A stretch of DNA of 64,000 bases from Actinomadura rayongensis (GTDB taxonomy: Bacteria > Actinomycetota > Actinomycetes > Streptosporangiales > Streptosporangiaceae). The notes below the pieces were generated by a model that was given only the letters and a program-made list of their open reading frames with translations, made no database searches and was not told the DNA's origin. Both the position numbers and the translations under genes were made by a program. The stretch spans positions 1,507,423 to 1,571,422 of the forward strand of contig NZ_WUTW01000001.1 of assembly GCF_009831215.1 (NCBI RefSeq), given 5' to 3'. The first letter of the stretch is position 1, and each line of letters opens with the position of its first letter. Below are positions 59,934 to 64,000 of this stretch, one piece after another.

Positions 59934-61163
59934 TCAAACTGACGAGAAGTGGCGGCGGCGGATCGCCGGGGCGAGCGCGAGCTGGCCGAGCGCGGCGGCC
60001 AGGCCGAGGCCGCCGCAGGTCAGCCACAGCACGGGCGCGCCGAGGCCGAGGAGCTGGGTGCCGCCGAGCGGCGCGATCAGGTAGCCGCCCGCCCACGCGA
60101 CGCCGTACGCGGCGTTGTACCGGCCGCGCAGGTGCGGCGGGGCCAGGTCGGCGATGACCGCCTGAAGGACGGCCGAGGAGATGATCTCCCCGCACGTCCA
60201 CAGCAGCACGGTGACGATGTAACCGGGCAGCGAGCCGACGAGCGCGGTCAGCCCGATCCCGACCCCGGCGAGCGCGTTGCCCGCGACCAGCACCCGGGAG
60301 TGGTCGCGGCGCGCCAGCCAGGTGTTCACCAGCGGCTGCACGACGACGATCAGGATGCCGTTCGCCGCGACGGCCGCCCCGTACGCGCCGGGGCCGAGAC
60401 CGTCGGCCCGCATCGCCAGCGGCATCGTCGTCATGCTCTGGAGGATGACGAACACGTAGACCGCGGACAGCCCGACGTAGGCCACGAGGACGCGGTCGCG
60501 CAGCACGTCGCCGAAGCCGCCGCCGGCGTCGTCGCGGGTCCGCTCCGGACGGGTCTCCGGGACGGCCCGCCACACCAGCAGCCCGTACGCCGCGCAGGTC
60601 AGCGCGTCGATCCAGAACAGCAGCAGGTAGCCGTGCGCGGCCAGCACGCCGCCGAGCACCATCGCGGTCGCGAAGCCGAGGTTGACGGCCCAGAACAGCA
60701 GCCCGAACGCGCGCGGCCGGTCGCCCGGCCCGATGACGTCGGCGACGACGGCCGCCGACGCGGGCCGGTGCATGTCGAGGAAGAACCCGCAGGCCAGCGC
60801 CGCGACGATGATCGCCGGGACACTGCCGGCGTAGCCGACGGCCAGCATCGCGGCGCCCGCGCCGACCGTCCCGCCGGTCAGCGTGACGCGGCGGCCGATG
60901 CGGTCGGCGAGGTACCCGCCCGCGAGCTGCCCGGCGAGCGACCCGACGCCGAGCACCGCGACGACCGCGCCCGCCGCGCCGACCGACAGGCCGCGCGTGG
61001 TGACGAGGTAGAGCCCGAGGAACGGTTCGACCATCGTGCCGAGCCGGTTGATCAGCGTCCCGGCCCAGAGCACCCAGAAGACGCGCGGGAGCCCGCCGAT
61101 CCGGGGCGCGAGGAACGCGGCGAACCGGCCGGGCGAGGCGGCGGGGGAGTCGAGGGAGGCCAC
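59934..61163 (-). CDS. MFS transporter (12-helix)
   Basis: A 409-residue transporter with about 12 helices. GYLADRIGRRVTLTGG is motif A. FFLDMHRPASAAVVADVIGPGDRPRAFGLLFWAVNLGFATAMVLGG and QAVIADLAPPHLRGRYNA follow the MdtH/YfcJ-like drug-efflux pattern. GTG 61163 behind GGGAGG. It is divergent from a winged-helix gene that probably controls it. Confidence 0.9.
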   Translation of the reverse strand: MASLDSPAASPGRFAAFLAPRIGGLPRVFWVLWAGTLINRLGTMVEPFLGLYLVTTRGLSVGAAGAVVAVLGVGSLAGQLAGGYLADRIGRRVTLTGGTVGAGAAMLAVGYAGSVPAIIVAALACGFFLDMHRPASAAVVADVIGPGDRPRAFGLLFWAVNLGFATAMVLGGVLAAHGYLLLFWIDALTCAAYGLLVWRAVPETRPERTRDDAGGGFGDVLRDRVLVAYVGLSAVYVFVILQSMTTMPLAMRADGLGPGAYGAAVAANGILIVVVQPLVNTWLARRDHSRVLVAGNALAGVGIGLTALVGSLPGYIVTVLLWTCGEIISSAVLQAVIADLAPPHLRGRYNAAYGVAWAGGYLIAPLGGTQLLGLGAPVLWLTCGGLGLAAALGQLALAPAIRRRHFSSV

Positions 61164-61234
61164 GTCCGCGATCCTGCGCGACGGCCGGGCGCCCGCCCAA
61201 CTGATTTAGCCTGGACTGAAAGGAGGAGGTCGGG

Positions 61235-62203
61235 TTGATCGAGTTCGGCTTCGCGCCGGGGGACGTGGCGCGCGTCCGGTTCGCGTTCTCCCCGCTCTGG
61301 GAGGCCGTGCGGAGCCTGCGCGTGCTCGCCGACCCGTCCGGGCACGCCCTGCACCTGCCGTGGGTCCGGACGGTCGCGCCGAAGCTGCGCGGCCTGGACC
61401 TCGCGCCGCTGCGCGCCCTGATCCCGCCGACCGGGTACATTCCCGACTTCCTCACCCCGCCGCCGGGGAGCCCGCTGCCCGACTTCGCCGCCGAACTGGC
61501 CACGGTCGCCGCCACGCCGCCCGCCACGGTCGCGGAGGAGATCGGCGAGCTGGAGCCCGTCCGGGGCGCGCGGGCCGCCCGCGCCGCGCTCGCCGCCGAC
61601 CCCGCCGCGACGCTCGACCGTGTGACCGGGCTGCTGGAGCGGTACTGGGAGATCGCGCTCGCGCCGTCCTGGGAGCGCGTCCGGGACCTGCTGGAGGGCG
61701 ACGTCCTGCGCCGCACCCAGGCGCTCGGCGTGCGCGGCGCCGAGGGCGTGTTCGCCGACCTGCACCCGGGCGTGGCGTGGCGCGACGGCGTCCTCACCGT
61801 CGACCGCGAGTGGGACTACCGCGTTCCGCTGCTCGGCCGGGGCCTGCTGCTCGTGCCGAGCGCGTTCGTCTGGCCGCAGGTGTCGGTGATGATCCCGCCC
61901 TACCAGCCGATGCTCAGCTACCCGCCGGTCGGCGTCGGGACGCTCTGGGAGACCGCGCCCGCCGCGCCCCCGGACGCGCTCGCCGCGCTGATCGGCCGGG
62001 GCCGCGCGGCCGTCCTCGCGGCGGTCGCGACGCCCGCCGCGACGACCGACATCGCGCGCCGCCTCGGCGTGACGCCCGGTGCGGTCAGCCAGCACCTCGG
62101 CGTCCTGCGGGCCTGCGGGCTCGTCACCGGGCACCGGCTCGGCCGCCGCGTCCTCTACGCGCGGACGGCGGCGGGCGACGCGCTCGCGGCGGCCGGGGGC
62201 TGA
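61235..62203 (+). CDS. ArsR-type winged-helix regulator with DUF5937 domain
   Basis: A 322-residue protein. The N-terminal ~220 residues (LIEFGFAPGDVARVRFAFSPLWEAVRSLRVLADPSGHALHLPWV...) are the DUF5937 domain common in actinobacterial ArsR-like regulators. The C-terminal RAAVLAAVATPAATTDIARRLGVTPGAVSQHLGVLRACGLVTGHRLGRRVLYARTAAG is a winged helix. TTG 61235 has GGAGGT upstream. It is divergent from the MFS gene. Confidence 0.9.
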   Translation: MIEFGFAPGDVARVRFAFSPLWEAVRSLRVLADPSGHALHLPWVRTVAPKLRGLDLAPLRALIPPTGYIPDFLTPPPGSPLPDFAAELATVAATPPATVAEEIGELEPVRGARAARAALAADPAATLDRVTGLLERYWEIALAPSWERVRDLLEGDVLRRTQALGVRGAEGVFADLHPGVAWRDGVLTVDREWDYRVPLLGRGLLLVPSAFVWPQVSVMIPPYQPMLSYPPVGVGTLWETAPAAPPDALAALIGRGRAAVLAAVATPAATTDIARRLGVTPGAVSQHLGVLRACGLVTGHRLGRRVLYARTAAGDALAAAGG

Positions 62204-62207
62204 GCCG

Positions 62208-63212
62208 TCAGAGCGCGGCGGACGACAGGTCCGCCCAGAGGAAGTCCAGGTACCGGCCGGACTCGCCGAGCCAGTCCAGATGCGCGCGGGGCGCCTCGCG
62301 CAGGACGCGGGCGACGCGCTCCACGGCGGCGCGGTCCTCCGGCGCGCACCCCACGACGTCCAGCGTGCCCGGCATCCCGCGCGCGGCCCGCGCGACCTGC
62401 TCGGTCCGCGCCTCGATGCGGTCGGCGACCGCCGCGCCCGCCTCCTCCGGGCCGAGCCCGTACGCGGCGGCCAGGACGGTCAGGAGGTTGTGGACGTCGC
62501 CGTCCCGGCTCTCGCGCGGATAGGACGCGACGTCGTTGCACCAGGCCAGGACGTCGGCCGTGCCCTCGATCAGCGTCGTCCAGCACGGCGTGCCGAGCAC
62601 CGGGCGCGGCAGCTCCACGCCGAGCACCGGCTCGATCAGGTCGAACAGGAACGGCGCCGCGGCGCGCCGCCGCAGCTTCGGGTACGCGCGCGGCGTGGGC
62701 ACGTCGCCCATCCGGCGGTCGACGGCCTCCTGCGCGCAGCCCGTCCGGTGGTCCTCCAGATGGGACACGAAGCGGCGTCGCCACGTCCGGCTCATCAGCG
62801 GGCCGGTCGCGCGCCACAGCTCGGCGAGCGACTCCTCCAGCGGACGCGCGCCGGGCCGGGCCGCGCCGCGCCGCAGCGCGCCGAGCAGGTCGGCGTAGAG
62901 CGAGTGGACCGCGTTGGCGCTGCGGCCGACGGGGTCGGTGTCGGTGATGTCGTCCAGGGCGAAGGCCCAGACCGTCCAGCGCGCGAACAGCTCGACGCGG
63001 TCGGCGGGCGCGGCCGGGAACAGCCGGACGGCCAGCCGTTCGCAGCGCGACAGCGACCGGACGCCCGCGCCGAGCCCGCGGGCGCGCGTCCAGTCCTCCA
63101 GGCGCTCGGCCAGGGCGTGCGCGTCGGCGCGCGGGACGACCGGACCGGCCGGTGCGGTCACGCGGTCGCCGAGCGAGTGCAGCAAGGAGGAGACGTCCAC
63201 AATGTTGATCAT
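62208..63212 (-). CDS. Class I terpene synthase (sesquiterpene cyclase-like)
   Basis: A 334-residue cyclase. The aspartate-rich motif DDITD (87-91), NSE triad Asn226-Asp227...Ser230...Glu234 (NDVASYPRE), a basic segment PKLRRRAAAP about 45 residues before the NSE (pyrophosphate sensor), and a C-terminal GRY (RY pair) are all in place, so it should be active on farnesyl or geranylgeranyl diphosphate. The product cannot be predicted. It stands alone without P450, methyltransferase or prenyl synthase genes. ATG 63212 lacks an obvious ribosome-binding site; a GTG at 63200 is possible. Confidence 0.92.
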   Translation of the reverse strand: MINIVDVSSLLHSLGDRVTAPAGPVVPRADAHALAERLEDWTRARGLGAGVRSLSRCERLAVRLFPAAPADRVELFARWTVWAFALDDITDTDPVGRSANAVHSLYADLLGALRRGAARPGARPLEESLAELWRATGPLMSRTWRRRFVSHLEDHRTGCAQEAVDRRMGDVPTPRAYPKLRRRAAAPFLFDLIEPVLGVELPRPVLGTPCWTTLIEGTADVLAWCNDVASYPRESRDGDVHNLLTVLAAAYGLGPEEAGAAVADRIEARTEQVARAARGMPGTLDVVGCAPEDRAAVERVARVLREAPRAHLDWLGESGRYLDFLWADLSSAAL

Positions 63213-63365
63213 GGTAAGGAGCGGTCGTGGACCGGCGCCGCGATCGCCACGTCAAGTTCCGGGAAAGGGAACCGGGGACGGGCGGCCCCGCGGCCCCCGC
63301 CCTTCGCCTTCCGCCACGGACCGTGGCAGAGTGCGTTGATCTTCGTGAACCGAAGGAGGCTCCCG

Positions 63366-64000
63366 ATGCCCGGACGCAGACCCGTCCGCACCGCGCTCTG
63401 CGCGGCCCTCGCCGCGCTCACCCTGGCCGCCGCCACGGCCTGCGGCGACGACTCCGCCACCGTCCAGGGCGCGCACCTCGTCAGGAAGGGCGCGCTCACC
63501 ACCTGCACGCACCTGCCCTACCCGCCGTTCCAGTCCGAGCAGGGCGGGAAGATCGTCGGCTTCGACGTCGACCTCATCGACCTGGTGGCCAAGAAGCTCG
63601 GCGTCAAGCAGAAGATCGTCGACACGCCGTTCGAGACGATCAAGACCGGCTCGGCGCTCAACGCCGGCAAGTGCGACCTCGCGGCGGCGGGCATGACGAT
63701 CCGGCCCGACCGCGCCCGGTTCATCACCTTCAGCGCGCCGTACTTCACCGCGACGCAGGCGCTGATGGGCAAGAAGGGGCAGCGGTACGGCACGCTCGCC
63801 GAGGTCAAGGACGCGGGCGTGAAGGTCGGGTCCCAGGCGTCCACGACGGGCGAGGAGTACGCGCGCTCGCAGAAGGTCGACACGGTCTCGTTCAAGGACT
63901 CGGCGTCGCTGCTCAACGGCCTGCGCACCGGCCGCGTCGACGTGATCATCGAGGACTACCCGGTGATCCAGGGCTGGCTGAAGGACCCGGCCAACGCCGC
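63366..64000 (+). CDS. Amino-acid ABC transporter substrate-binding lipoprotein (family 3), truncated by window end
   Basis: The frame opens at ATG 63366, six bases after GAAGGAGG, and is still open at 64000 (211 codons seen). Signal peptide RPVRTALCAALAALTLAAA ends in a lipobox ATAC. KGALTTCTHLPYPPFQSEQGGKIVGFDVDLIDLVAKKLGV, DTPFETIKTGSALNAGKCDLAAAGMTIRPDRARFITFSAPYF and LLNGLRTGRVDVIIEDYPV are the polar amino-acid binding (SBP_bac_3) fold. Permease and ATPase genes are expected beyond the window. Confidence 0.93.
   Translation, partial: MPGRRPVRTALCAALAALTLAAATACGDDSATVQGAHLVRKGALTTCTHLPYPPFQSEQGGKIVGFDVDLIDLVAKKLGVKQKIVDTPFETIKTGSALNAGKCDLAAAGMTIRPDRARFITFSAPYFTATQALMGKKGQRYGTLAEVKDAGVKVGSQASTTGEEYARSQKVDTVSFKDSASLLNGLRTGRVDVIIEDYPVIQGWLKDPANA

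Overview
The window is very GC-rich (roughly 70% or more by eye), densely packed, and uses GTG/TTG starts, stop/start overlaps and short intergenic gaps. Gene content points to a filamentous actinobacterium: NB-ARC/TPR proteins, an LprG-P55 pair, an F420 reductase, a SpoIIE-type phosphatase with an anti-sigma kinase-like domain, an Rv1733c-like membrane protein and a bacterial terpene synthase. A Thermomonosporaceae/Streptosporangiales-type genome (for example Actinomadura-like) is my inference; it is not proven by any marker here. I see no prophage, CRISPR array, insertion sequence or rRNA.

Layout. 1-4.7 kb: end of a GH15 glucoamylase, gpsA behind an NB-ARC/TPR STAND protein, and two small conserved proteins. 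4.7-9 kb: a large Rhs polymorphic toxin preceded by a perfect 12-bp hairpin, followed at 3 bp by a two-S1-domain protein in the immunity position. 9-15.2 kb: a D-ribulokinase-like FGGY kinase, then a siderophore-iron uptake locus (siderophore-interacting protein, Tat/lipoprotein binding protein, two permeases, ATPase) arranged around an iron-box operator. 15.2-24.5 kb: MFS/MarR pair, Rv1733c-like protein, HSL-type esterase, lprG-p55, a CAU tRNA, a PadR-controlled membrane-protein pair and a thiamine-binding protein.

24.5-29.3 kb is the most unusual part: a four-gene operon with tight junctions (NrtR-like NUDIX-winged helix; J-domain fused to an apparent pseudokinase; vWA protein; PurA paralogue with a changed aspartate loop). 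It has nested inverted repeats in its leader and a 95-bp tandem duplication of its 3' end. I regard it as the best candidate for an undescribed nucleotide- or NAD-linked system. 29.3-40.1 kb: gamma-glutamyltransferase, CutA, MpaB-like oxygenase, a MarR/MFS pair with two palindromic operators, CsoR, histidine phosphatase, alanine dehydrogenase, glycerate kinase and a purine block (AzgA/NCS2-type permease, 5-hydroxyisourate hydrolase).

40.1-64 kb: an HTH-TPR regulator; copper genes (CopC, CopD-CtaG fusion) behind a structured leader; a NarL-type two-component system; a baeRF3-like protein; an HxlR/NAD-binding pair with a perfect operator; a LigD-type phosphoesterase fused to a ligase domain lacking its catalytic lysine; map; npdG; panB; a SpoIIE phosphatase; nadE; an MFS/ArsR pair; a class I terpene synthase; and a truncated amino-acid binding lipoprotein. 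Most regulators face the gene they probably control across a shared inverted repeat.
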